NCBI GenBank assembly: GCA_035456205.1
Contig: DATIDQ010000202.1
Location: forward strand, 1-12,746
Direction of reading: 5' to 3'
DNA: 12,746 nt
Source: UBA7239 sp035456205
Lineage (GTDB): Bacteria > Pseudomonadota > Gammaproteobacteria > Pseudomonadales > UBA7239
Below the pieces are notes generated by a model. It did no database searches and was not told the origin of the DNA. It saw nothing but the letters and a program-made list of their open reading frames with translations. This document shows positions 5,638 through 12,746 of this stretch, piece after piece (within the stretch, counting starts at the first letter, position 1; the number at the start of each line of letters is the position of its first letter). The translations under genes and the position numbers were made by a program.

Positions 5638-8415
5638 ATGAGTGATGTTATTGTCAGCCAATTAGCTGAAAGTATTGGTACGTCGGTTGATCGTTTGCTT
5701 AAGCAAATGGAAGATGCCGGGTTGCCTCAGCGTAAGCCTGCTGAGAGCGTTTCCGATGAGCAGAAAGAAATCCTGCTTAGGTTCCTGCGGGAGTCCCACG
5801 GGGCTGGCAATGATGCAGATGGCGGAACCAAGAAAATTACGTTGAAGCGAAAAACAGTCAGCACCTTGAAGGCTGGTGTCGGTGCTGCCAAGAAAACAGT
5901 CAGTGTTGAGGTAAGAAAAAAGCGTACTTACGTCAAACGTGACATTGGTGATACGCCTGTCGAAGATGAGAGCGTTGCGCCAGATGTTGAAGCTGAAATT
6001 TCTGTGGCGGGGGCAGTGGATAACCAGATTCCTGTAACTGATGAGCCCCATGATATTGTTCAATCAATCGATGTTGTAGAAGATACAGTAGCGGTTGTGG
6101 ATGAAGTTTTACCTCCGGTTGCCGAGACTGTTCCAGAAGAAGAAATACAACCGGAAGTGGTGTCAGCGGCAAAACCTGTGTCCAAGTTATCGGGCAAGAT
6201 TCTCGGTCGTTCTGCCTTGGATGATGCTGAACAGCGCAGACAAACTGCAATATTGGCGCGGCGTGCAGCTGAAGAGGTTGAGCGCGCAGAAATTGCGCGC
6301 AAGAAAAAAGACCTGGAAAAAGAGCGCCAATCCAAAGTCGTGCCTGCTGTAGCTGTGCCCGGCGAAAATTCACCTGTTGCCGAACAGCAAGAAACCTCTG
6401 TTGCTCGAACTGATGCTCCGAAAAAGCGTTCGAAACAGGAAGAAGAAGACGAAAAAACCAAAAAGAAAGGTGCTGTAAAAGTTCGTGAAAAGGCGGCGCG
6501 TGCTAAGCCAAGCCGCAATGATGTTTTTGAAATTATTGATGAAGAAGATGTAGAGCGTCACAGTGAAGATATGGATTTTCGTCCATTCTCCCGTGGTGCA
6601 GGCAAACACAAGGTAAAAGTGAGCAACAAGCACACGTTCCAACGGCCAACGGAGAAACAGGTGTTAGAGGTTGCGTTGCCAGAAGAAATACAAGTGGGCG
6701 AACTTGCCCAGAAAATGAATGTTAAAGGTGTTCAGGTAGTCAAGGCGCTGATGAAGCTTGGTGTTATGGCGACCATCAGCGAGATCATTGATCGTGATAC
6801 CGCTACACTCATTGTGGAAGAATTTGGTCACTCTGCAGTATCTGTATCAGAAAACGCAGTTGAAGAGGATCTGGAGGCAATGTTGGCGGTGGATGAAGGC
6901 ACTGCATTGCCACGCGCGCCGGTGGTTACTGTTATGGGGCACGTCGACCATGGTAAAACCTCATTGCTGGATTACATTCGTAAAGCAAAAGTTGCAGCTG
7001 GCGAAGCCGGTGGTATTACCCAACATATTGGTGCTTACAGAGTTCAGACAGAACGTGGCGTTATCACGTTTCTGGACACACCTGGCCATGCTGCTTTTAC
7101 AGCTATGCGTTCGCGTGGCGCGCAATCAACCGATGTGGTGATTCTGGTTGTGGCAGCGGATGATGGTGTTATGCCGCAAACTATTGAAGCGATACAGCAT
7201 GCCAAGGCTGCTGGTGTGCCAATTGTTGTTGCGATTAATAAAATTGATAAGCCTGCTGCCGATCTTGAGCGTGTTAAAAATGAACTGGTGCAGCGTGATG
7301 TGATTCCGGATGACTGGGGTGGTGATACCCAATTTATTCCGGTGTCGGCGCACACAGGCGAAGGTATCGACAGATTGTTGGAAGCTGTATTGCTGCAGGC
7401 TGAAATGCTGGAGCTGAAAGCGCCTTCAGATATTCCTGCTCAGGGCGTAGTGATTGAGTCGCGTCTGGATAAAGGCCGTGGCGCAGTGGCTAGCTTGTTG
7501 GTACAGCGCGGTACTTTGCGTCGTGGTGACATTGTGCTTGCCGGCATCAACTATGGTCGCGTCAAGGCGATGTTTGATCACACTGGACAGCCTATTGATC
7601 AAGCGGGCCCTTCCGTACCTGTGGAGTTACTTGGCCTGGATGGTGTACCTAATGCGGGTGACGGTTTTATGGTGGTGCCAGACGAACGGCGAGCGCGCGA
7701 AGTCGCGCAGTTCCGTGAACAGAAGCAGCGCCTGTCTCGTCATGGACGCCAACAGACAGTTAACCTCGAAAATATTTTCAGCAATATTGGCGCTGACGAG
7801 AAAAAAATTCTCAATGTAGTTCTGAAAGCAGATGTAAGAGGCTCATTGGAAGCTATCCAGTTTGCATTGGCTGCATTGGGTAATGACGAAGTAGAAGTAC
7901 GTGTTATCAGTGGTGGAGTTGGTGGTATTGCCGAGACTGACGTAAACCTCGCCGCGACTACTGGCGCTATCATTCTTGGATTCAATGTGCGTGCTGAAGG
8001 TGCTGCTCGTAAGCGAGCTGAGCAAGAAGGTCTGGAAATTCGTTATTACAGCATTATTTATAACTTGCTGGATGAAATGAAACAGGCGCTGGGTGGTATG
8101 TTGGCGCCAGAAACGCGTGAAGAAATTGTCGGCATCGCGCAAGTTCGTGATGTATTCAGTTCGCCGAAATTTGGCCAGATCGCAGGCTGTATGGTGACTG
8201 AAGGTACGGTGTACAGGAATAAACCGATCCGTGTATTGCGAGATAACGTGGTTATCTTCCAGGGGCATCTCGAATCGCTGCGTCGCTTTAAAGATGATGC
8301 TTCGGAAGTACGTGCCGGTATGGAATGCGGTATTGGTGTCAAGGACTACACTGATGTGAAGCCTGGTGACCAGATCGAGGTTTATCAGGTCAGTACGATT
8401 GCCCGTACGTTGTAA
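5638..8415 (+). CDS. infB: Translation initiation factor IF-2
   Basis: IF2 is the GTPase that recruits fMet-tRNA(fMet) to the 30S P site and promotes 50S joining. At 925 residues it is a little longer than E. coli (890). It begins with an IF2_N module (about 1-50), followed by a long charged linker (about 60-330) rich in Lys, Glu, Val and Ala, then a second IF2_N module (about 339-395). The G domain has GHVDHGKT (434-441), DTPGH (480-484) and NKID (534-537), all intact. The EF-Tu-like barrel, domain III and the C-terminal fMet-binding domain follow to the end. The start is supported by AGGAG at 5627-5631, 6 nt upstream. In enterics, shorter isoforms arise from internal starts; I did not find a decisive internal ribosome-binding site here. 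nusA ends 39 nt upstream and rbfA starts 14 nt downstream. Confidence 0.98.
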   Translation: MSDVIVSQLAESIGTSVDRLLKQMEDAGLPQRKPAESVSDEQKEILLRFLRESHGAGNDADGGTKKITLKRKTVSTLKAGVGAAKKTVSVEVRKKRTYVKRDIGDTPVEDESVAPDVEAEISVAGAVDNQIPVTDEPHDIVQSIDVVEDTVAVVDEVLPPVAETVPEEEIQPEVVSAAKPVSKLSGKILGRSALDDAEQRRQTAILARRAAEEVERAEIARKKKDLEKERQSKVVPAVAVPGENSPVAEQQETSVARTDAPKKRSKQEEEDEKTKKKGAVKVREKAARAKPSRNDVFEIIDEEDVERHSEDMDFRPFSRGAGKHKVKVSNKHTFQRPTEKQVLEVALPEEIQVGELAQKMNVKGVQVVKALMKLGVMATISEIIDRDTATLIVEEFGHSAVSVSENAVEEDLEAMLAVDEGTALPRAPVVTVMGHVDHGKTSLLDYIRKAKVAAGEAGGITQHIGAYRVQTERGVITFLDTPGHAAFTAMRSRGAQSTDVVILVVAADDGVMPQTIEAIQHAKAAGVPIVVAINKIDKPAADLERVKNELVQRDVIPDDWGGDTQFIPVSAHTGEGIDRLLEAVLLQAEMLELKAPSDIPAQGVVIESRLDKGRGAVASLLVQRGTLRRGDIVLAGINYGRVKAMFDHTGQPIDQAGPSVPVELLGLDGVPNAGDGFMVVPDERRAREVAQFREQKQRLSRHGRQQTVNLENIFSNIGADEKKILNVVLKADVRGSLEAIQFALAALGNDEVEVRVISGGVGGIAETDVNLAATTGAIILGFNVRAEGAARKRAEQEGLEIRYYSIIYNLLDEMKQALGGMLAPETREEIVGIAQVRDVFSSPKFGQIAGCMVTEGTVYRNKPIRVLRDNVVIFQGHLESLRRFKDDASEVRAGMECGIGVKDYTDVKPGDQIEVYQVSTIARTL

Positions 8416-8429
8416 GCCGAGAACTGCTG

Positions 8430-8819
8430 ATGGCACAGGAATATACCCGCACTCAACGCGTTGGAGATCACCTCAAGCGCGAACTTGCGGTGCTGATTCA
8501 GCAGGAAGTACGGGATCCTCGTGTAGGAATGGTTAATGTCAATGAAGTGGAGGTCAGTCGTGATCTTTCACATGCCAAAGTGTTTGTAACTTTTGTTGGT
8601 GAAAGGATTGACCAGGAGTGCACACAGGCACTACAGGCACTCAACAAGGCTGGTGGCTTTCTGCGTAGCCGGGTTGCGTCTACCAATCATATGCGAACAA
8701 CCCCGAGACTATTTTTTGTGCTGGATGTCAGCATTCAGCGTGGCGCTCATCTGACTTCATTAATAGATCAGGCGATAGCGGCTGATAATAATCATCGTGC
8801 TGCGTCAGAAGAGCTATAG
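8430..8819 (+). CDS. rbfA: 30S ribosome-binding factor RbfA
   Basis: RbfA is a small KH-fold protein that binds the 30S subunit near the 16S rRNA 5' end (helix 1/helix 44 region) during late maturation and is important for growth in the cold. The 129-residue length is near E. coli (133). Family features include the N-terminal RTQRVGDHLKRELAVLIQQE (about 7-26), DPRVG, the SHAKVFVTF strand, and the late segment with RTTPRLFFVLD and an RGAHLTSLI helix. The ribosome-binding site is weak, and the gene starts 14 nt after the infB stop, so translational coupling or re-initiation from infB is likely. The truB start lies 14 nt past its stop. Confidence 0.96.
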   Translation: MAQEYTRTQRVGDHLKRELAVLIQQEVRDPRVGMVNVNEVEVSRDLSHAKVFVTFVGERIDQECTQALQALNKAGGFLRSRVASTNHMRTTPRLFFVLDVSIQRGAHLTSLIDQAIAADNNHRAASEEL

Positions 8820-8833
8820 AGGTATCGGTTCAT

Positions 8834-9826
8834 ATGGGTAAGCCGCGTAAGCCGAAAGGGCGCCAGATTGACGGCATCTTTCTGCTGAACAAATCAGGTG
8901 GAATGACGTCCAACGCCGCCCTGCAACGGGCAAAGTGGTTGTTTGCGGCAGCAAAAGCGGGGCATACCGGTAGTCTTGATCCTATGGCAACAGGTGTTTT
9001 ACCCCTGTGTTTTGGTGAGGCGACCAAATTCTCCCAATATCTGTTGAATGCAGATAAAGCCTATCGTTGCACCATAAGGTTCGGTATCCGAACCAATACT
9101 GGTGATGCTGAAGGTCAGGTTGTGAGTGATAATTCAGGGTTCGCGCTGGCGCAGAATGAGGTAGAATCCGCGCTCGCTCAATTTGTGGGTCGGATTGAAC
9201 AGGTGCCGTCGATGTTCTCGGCAATCAAGCACCAGGGGCAGCCGTTGTATAAGTTGGCGCGTGAAGGCATTGAAGTAGAGCGTGTAGCTCGCCCGGTGAC
9301 GGTTTATCAATTGGTTTTGACGGCTTTCAGGCCTGGCGAGTATCCGGAAGCTGATATTGAAGCTCGTGTTAGCAAGGGTACGTATATTCGTACGTTAGCA
9401 GAAGATGTCGGCAATTTGATTGGATGCGGCGCACATATTAGCAGCTTGCACCGTTCACAAGCAGGCCCTTTCAATGAAGCTGATTGTGTGTCACTAGAGC
9501 AATTAGAAGTGGCGCGTGGTGAAGGTTTTGCAGAATTACTGGATCACTTTCTTTTGCCTGTTGAAATGGCAATTGATCATTTACAGACAGTGACGATGCA
9601 AACTGCATCGGGTTTTTATTTTCGTCAGGGCCAGCCGGTTCTGGAAGTGGGCGCTTTGCAAACCACCGCTGTGGGCGAGATGGTGCGTGTTGTGCTGGAT
9701 AGTGGAGAGTTTCTTGGTGTTGCGGAAATCCAGGCGGATGGCCGCGTTGCCCCTAGAAAACTGCTGCAACAAAACAGTTTGCAGCAGTCGATCACGGCGA
9801 CTGTAAATATGCACGGTCAGGCGTGA
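8834..9826 (+). CDS. truB: tRNA pseudouridine(55) synthase TruB
   Basis: TruB isomerises U55 in the T-loop of most elongator and initiator tRNAs and also acts as a tRNA-folding chaperone. The catalytic aspartate is D49 in GSLDPMATGVLP (46-57). The RNA-binding KHQGQPLYKLAREG segment (132-145) and the conserved KGTYIRTLAEDVG (181-193) are present. A C-terminal PUA-like domain covers about 250-315. The 330-residue length is slightly above E. coli TruB (314), with a basic N-terminal GKPRKPKGR and a short C-terminal tail. AGAGGT at 8818-8823 overlaps the rbfA stop and sits about 10 nt before the ATG. It lies between rbfA and rpsO, as is usual in gammaproteobacteria. Confidence 0.97.
   Translation: MGKPRKPKGRQIDGIFLLNKSGGMTSNAALQRAKWLFAAAKAGHTGSLDPMATGVLPLCFGEATKFSQYLLNADKAYRCTIRFGIRTNTGDAEGQVVSDNSGFALAQNEVESALAQFVGRIEQVPSMFSAIKHQGQPLYKLAREGIEVERVARPVTVYQLVLTAFRPGEYPEADIEARVSKGTYIRTLAEDVGNLIGCGAHISSLHRSQAGPFNEADCVSLEQLEVARGEGFAELLDHFLLPVEMAIDHLQTVTMQTASGFYFRQGQPVLEVGALQTTAVGEMVRVVLDSGEFLGVAEIQADGRVAPRKLLQQNSLQQSITATVNMHGQA
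9779..9807 (+). promoter_or_regulatory. Possible rpsO promoter inside the truB 3' end
   Basis: TTGCAG (9779-9784) and TGTAAA (9802-9807) are spaced by 17 bp within the last codons of truB. A transcript would begin near 9814, about 49 nt before rpsO. Both boxes are imperfect, so this is only a candidate. E. coli does have a separate rpsO promoter in the equivalent region. Confidence 0.25.
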
Positions 9827-9862
9827 ATTTTATTAACGCATATTTTAAAAGAGGTTTATGTT

Positions 9863-10132
9863 ATGGCACTGTCAGTTGAAGAAAAACTTGTTATCGTCAA
9901 GGCTCATGGTCAGGGCGACAAAGATACCGGTTCGCCAGAAGTGCAAGTTGCGCTGCTGACGGCCAACATTAACAAACTGCAGGGGCACTTTGGTGCTCAT
10001 AAGCAGGATCACCATTCACGTCGTGGATTGATTCGTATGGTTAACCAGCGCCGCAAATTGCTTGACTACCTGAAGCGTAAAGATGTCGGTCGCTACACGC
10101 AGTTGATTGCAAAGCTCGGCCTGCGCCGTTAA
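9863..10132 (+). CDS. rpsO: 30S ribosomal protein S15
   Basis: S15 is a primary binder of the 16S rRNA central domain (helices 20-22) and forms the intersubunit bridge to 23S helix 34. The 89-residue length equals E. coli. The hallmark DTGSPEVQVALLTA (21-34), DHHSRRGL (near 49-56), RRKLLDYLKRKD and C-terminal LGLRR are all present. AGAGG at 9850-9854 precedes the start. A second ATG at 9858 is out of frame and would not give a meaningful product. E. coli S15 represses its own translation through an mRNA pseudoknot. The 36-nt gap here is short and I cannot show such a structure by eye. An intrinsic terminator follows directly. Confidence 0.98.
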   Translation: MALSVEEKLVIVKAHGQGDKDTGSPEVQVALLTANINKLQGHFGAHKQDHHSRRGLIRMVNQRRKLLDYLKRKDVGRYTQLIAKLGLRR

Positions 10133-10138
10133 AGATAG

Positions 10139-10166
10139 TGCCGCGCCTTGTGTGCGGCATTTTTTT
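10139..10166 (+). terminator. Intrinsic terminator between rpsO and pnp
   Basis: TGCCGCGC (10139-10146) pairs with GTGCGGCA (10152-10159) over 8 bp with one G.U, loop CTTGT, followed by seven T residues (10160-10166). It begins 6 nt after the rpsO stop. It corresponds in position to the partial terminator t1 between rpsO and pnp in E. coli, so pnp probably relies on read-through or on a weak promoter after it. Confidence 0.8.
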
Positions 10167-10213
10167 CTGCGGCTAAATAATCTTTATATGAAGAAGATGA
10201 GAAGGAAAACACA

Positions 10214-12349
10214 GTGAAAGCTATTATCAAGAAATTTCAGTACGGTGATGAAACCGTTACACTGGAAACCGGACGCGTTGCTCGTCAGGCATCTGGTGCG
10301 GTTCTGGTGACTATGGGAACTACTACTGTTTTGTGTACGGTTGTCGGCGCAAAAACAGCTAAAGAAGGGCAGGACTTTTTTCCACTGTCAGTTCACTATC
10401 AAGAAAGAGCGTATGCAGCCGGAAAGATCCCTGGTGGTTTTTTTAAGCGTGAAGGTCGTCCTAGTGAAAAAGAAACATTGACGTCACGCCTTATTGATCG
10501 CCCGATTCGTCCGTTATTTCCGAATGATTTTAATAATGAAGTACAGGTTATCTGTACGGTAATGTCGGCAGAAAAAAATAGAGACCCCGATATCGTCTCT
10601 ATGATTGGGACCTCTGCTGCTTTGGCTATTTCCGGTATCCCATTTAATGGTCCAATCGGCGCTGCGCGTGTTGGTTATACCGATGAGGCTGGCTACATTC
10701 TGAATCCGGGATATACCGAGTTAAAAACATCTGAACTGGATATGGTAGTAGCCGGAACCAAAGATGCAGTTCTGATGGTGGAATCGGAAGCTAATGAACT
10801 GCCTGAAGATATTATGCTCGGCGCTGTTTTGTACGCCCATCATGAAATGCAGGTAGTGATTGCAGCGATCAATGCGCTGGTAGCTGATGCTGGGAAACCT
10901 CGCTGGGATTGGCAAGCGCCCGCTGAGAATCGTGCATTGCAAGATAAAGTCGTTGCAGCGGTGGGGCCGCAAATCGGTGAAGCTTATCGCATTACTGAAA
11001 AACAACAGCGCTATACCCGTCTTGGAGAATTGCGTCAGGTGGCTATTGATAAGGTGGCTATCGAAGAAAATGGTTTTACTGCTAAAGAAGTGGCCGAGAT
11101 GTTTGGCAAACTCGAGAAAAAAGTTGTGCGTAATCGCGTGCTGGGTGGTGAGCCGCGTATTGATGGTCGTGATAATCGTACTGTGCGTGCAGTAGCGGTA
11201 GAAGTCGGAGTATTGCCTGAAGTACATGGTTCCGCTTTGTTCACGCGTGGTGAAACGCAGGCTATTGTTGTTGCTACGCTGGGTTCAATGCGTGATTCAC
11301 AAAATATCGATGCGCTGGAAGGTGAACGAAAAGATCCGTTTATGTTGCATTACAACTTCCCCCCCTATTCAGTAGGCGAGTGTGGTCGTATGGGTGGCAC
11401 AGGTCGTCGTGAAATCGGTCACGGCCGTCTAGCACGCCGCGGCGTGGCAGCTATGTTGCCAGCACAGGAAGTATTTCCATATTCCATTCGTGTTGTATCT
11501 GAAATCACTGAATCGAATGGCTCCAGTTCAATGGCATCTGTATGTGGCAGCAGTCTGGCCTTGATGGATGCAGGTGTCCCTTTAAAAGCGCCGGTAGCCG
11601 GTATTGCAATGGGGCTGATCAAGGATGGCAACCGTTTTGCTGTACTCACAGATATCCTTGGTGATGAAGATCATCTTGGTGATATGGATTTCAAAGTGGC
11701 CGGTACTGCAAATGGTATTACTGCGCTGCAGATGGATATCAAGATCGAAGGTATCAATGAAGAAATCATGGATCGAGCTCTGGAGCAAGCTCTCGCTGCG
11801 CGCTTACAGATTCTGGCTGAAATGAATAAGGTCATTGATAAGCCGCGTACCGTGATAGCGGAAACGGCACCACGCTTTACCCAGATCAAGATTGATCCAG
11901 AAAAAATACGTGATCTTATCGGCAAAGGTGGCGCAACAATCCGTGCTATCACCGAGGCAACTGGCGCACAGATTGATATTGAAGATACCGGTGTGGTGCG
12001 TGTTTATGCTGCCAATATGGACGCCCAGAAAGACACATTACGCCGTATAGAGGCCATTACTGCCGAGGCTGAGATCGGTGCCATTTACACAGGCAAAGTT
12101 GTACGCATTGTTGATTTTGGCGCGTTTGTCGAGTTTATGCCGGGTAAGGATGGCTTGGTGCATATCTCCCAGATCTGCAACGAGCGTATTGCTGCGGTAT
12201 CTGATCGCTTGCAGGAAGGCCAGGAAGTGCAGGTCAAAGTACTGGATGTTGATAACCGTGGGAGAATCAAGCTTTCTATTAAGGAAGCTATGCCTGAAGA
12301 TGAGGTTAGCCCCACAGCATCTCTTGATGCAGGGCAGGGCCAGGAATAA
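10214..12349 (+). CDS. pnp: Polyribonucleotide nucleotidyltransferase (PNPase)
   Basis: PNPase is a trimeric 3'-5' phosphorolytic exoribonuclease and part of the degradosome in many proteobacteria. It has 711 residues, the same as E. coli. The first RNase PH domain (about 1-145) leads to a helical linker, then the second, catalytic RNase PH domain. That domain carries R398, R399 and H403 in the GGTGRREIGHG loop, S437-S439 in ESNGSSSMAS, and D486 and D492 in GDEDHLGDMDF. A KH domain with IGKGG (569-573) and an S1 domain (about 622-691) complete it, with a short acidic tail. Translation starts at GTG, supported by AAGGA at 10202-10206, 7 nt upstream, and by the conserved KKFQYGDETVTLETG N-terminus. 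A weak -10-like TATATG lies at 10185-10190, but there is no good -35. The leader after the terminator is only about 47 nt. Confidence 0.98.
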   Translation: MKAIIKKFQYGDETVTLETGRVARQASGAVLVTMGTTTVLCTVVGAKTAKEGQDFFPLSVHYQERAYAAGKIPGGFFKREGRPSEKETLTSRLIDRPIRPLFPNDFNNEVQVICTVMSAEKNRDPDIVSMIGTSAALAISGIPFNGPIGAARVGYTDEAGYILNPGYTELKTSELDMVVAGTKDAVLMVESEANELPEDIMLGAVLYAHHEMQVVIAAINALVADAGKPRWDWQAPAENRALQDKVVAAVGPQIGEAYRITEKQQRYTRLGELRQVAIDKVAIEENGFTAKEVAEMFGKLEKKVVRNRVLGGEPRIDGRDNRTVRAVAVEVGVLPEVHGSALFTRGETQAIVVATLGSMRDSQNIDALEGERKDPFMLHYNFPPYSVGECGRMGGTGRREIGHGRLARRGVAAMLPAQEVFPYSIRVVSEITESNGSSSMASVCGSSLALMDAGVPLKAPVAGIAMGLIKDGNRFAVLTDILGDEDHLGDMDFKVAGTANGITALQMDIKIEGINEEIMDRALEQALAARLQILAEMNKVIDKPRTVIAETAPRFTQIKIDPEKIRDLIGKGGATIRAITEATGAQIDIEDTGVVRVYAANMDAQKDTLRRIEAITAEAEIGAIYTGKVVRIVDFGAFVEFMPGKDGLVHISQICNERIAAVSDRLQEGQEVQVKVLDVDNRGRIKLSIKEAMPEDEVSPTASLDAGQGQE

Positions 12350-12362
12350 GCCTGCGGGGGGT

Positions 12363-12395
12363 GGGTATATAAGTCATCTAAAGGCTTATATACCC
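12363..12395 (+). other. Perfect 11-bp stem-loop downstream of pnp
   Basis: GGGTATATAAG (12363-12373) and CTTATATACCC (12385-12395) pair perfectly across the 11-nt loop TCATCTAAAGG. No T run follows (next bases GTAGCGGC), so it is not a standard intrinsic terminator. It begins 13 nt after the pnp stop. It could stabilise the 3' end of the operon mRNA against exonucleases, assist Rho-type or U-tract-independent termination, or be a DNA operator. The sequence does not decide. Confidence 0.6.
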
Positions 12396-12432
12396 GTAGC
12401 GGCTAACTAAAGTACGTATCCAGATAAGCCTA

Positions 12433-12461
12433 TTGCAATGCAATATCACTTTAGGTACATT
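12433..12461 (+). promoter_or_regulatory. Candidate sigma-70 promoter for the secreted protein gene
   Basis: TTGCAA (12433-12438) and TACATT (12456-12461) are spaced by 17 bp, predicting a start near 12468 and a 27-nt leader to the ATG at 12495. The -35 box lies in the inverted repeat TATTGC-AAT-GCAATA (12431-12445), which could be a regulator site. Confidence 0.45.
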
Positions 12462-12494
12462 ACACGCACAAGAAGTATATTTTTGGAGAGTGGC

Positions 12495-12746
12495 ATGAAG
12501 AAGATAATAATATTTGCAGCAGCTGTGTTGAGCGGTGCGTTAACTTTAAGTGCCCAGGCGGCCCCACCTGTTTTTGGTGCTGGTTACGCGAACCCTGAGT
12601 TTTGGATTAATAACGCCCTTATCAAGCAGTCATTGAGTCTTACTGGCTGTAAAACAGTGAGTATGCCTGCTAAAAAGACGACTTTGAGCAATGGTAATGC
12701 GACTTTGTTTGATGATGGCTCTTTCGTGCTATTGGTAGACTGGTCC
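12495..12746 (+). CDS. Secreted/periplasmic protein of unknown function (3' end outside window)
   Basis: The first 84 codons are open to the window edge. The N-terminus is a textbook Sec signal peptide: basic MKK, then a hydrophobic core of about 15 residues (IIIFAAAVLSGALTL), then SAQA with a likely cleavage after residue 22 or 23 (AQA or QAA), leaving a mature protein that begins near APPVFGAGY. There is no lipobox cysteine at the cleavage site. The mature part has one cysteine in LTGCKT and a Thr/Ser/Asn-rich stretch ending in DDGSFVLLVDW. I do not recognise the family. GGAG at 12485-12488 is well placed before the ATG, and a candidate promoter with its own inverted repeat lies upstream, so it is probably expressed apart from pnp. 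Confidence 0.8.
   Translation, partial: MKKIIIFAAAVLSGALTLSAQAAPPVFGAGYANPEFWINNALIKQSLSLTGCKTVSMPAKKTTLSNGNATLFDDGSFVLLVDWS

Noticed and set aside
5815..6630. Charged Lys/Glu/Val-rich stretch in infB as a degenerate or foreign insert
   Set aside because: IF2 proteins of gammaproteobacteria normally carry a long, poorly conserved charged linker between the two N-terminal modules; the frame is intact and the length is plausible.
7843..8436. 197-codon open frame on the minus strand opposite the infB end
   Set aside because: It is antisense to the conserved IF2 C-terminal domain, has no credible ribosome-binding site, and its composition is what third-position bias of the sense gene produces.
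10721..11227. 168-codon minus-strand open frame opposite pnp
   Set aside because: It is a shadow of a fully conserved PNPase reading frame with no promoter or ribosome-binding site of its own.

Overview
The window looks like a chromosomal segment of a gammaproteobacterium. The evidence is protein-level: NusA with two C-terminal acidic repeats, a 711-residue PNPase whose catalytic residues fall at E. coli numbering, gammaproteobacterial-type IF2, S15 and RpoN, and the gene order tRNA-fMet / rimP-nusA-infB-rbfA-truB-rpsO-pnp. The genus cannot be fixed from the sequence. Almost everything is on the + strand, and no mobile element, CRISPR array or integrase is visible.

Layout. 1-180: the last 59 codons of an unidentified gene. 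332-1864: rpoN (sigma-54), with its own candidate promoter. 1976-3163: a complete soluble bacterial cytochrome P450. Its promoter has a -35 box lying inside an 11+11 bp inverted repeat, so it is probably regulated separately. 3268-3344: initiator tRNA, driven by a strong promoter that begins 13 bp after the P450 stop. 3345-3519: a spacer with four successive hairpins, two of them classical U-tract terminators. 3520-12349: the ribosome-maturation, transcription and translation operon rimP, nusA, infB, rbfA, truB, rpsO, pnp, interrupted only by an intrinsic terminator between rpsO and pnp. 12350-12494: a strong hairpin without a U tract, then a candidate promoter. 12495-end: the start of a secreted or periplasmic protein of unknown function, cut by the window edge.

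How the genes fit together. RimP and RbfA mature the 30S subunit. TruB makes the T-loop pseudouridine in tRNAs. S15 is an early 30S assembly protein. IF2 delivers fMet-tRNA(fMet), which the upstream tRNA gene encodes. NusA controls pausing, termination and antitermination. PNPase degrades RNA. This block is ordinary and well conserved. The unusual part is upstream: rpoN lies outside its common lptB-rpoN-hpf-ptsN neighbourhood, and a lone, apparently regulated P450 sits between it and the tRNA/rimP block. I found no clear new multi-gene system. The best leads are the P450 operator/promoter, the U1.U72 initiator tRNA, the multi-hairpin tRNA-rimP spacer and the secreted protein after pnp.
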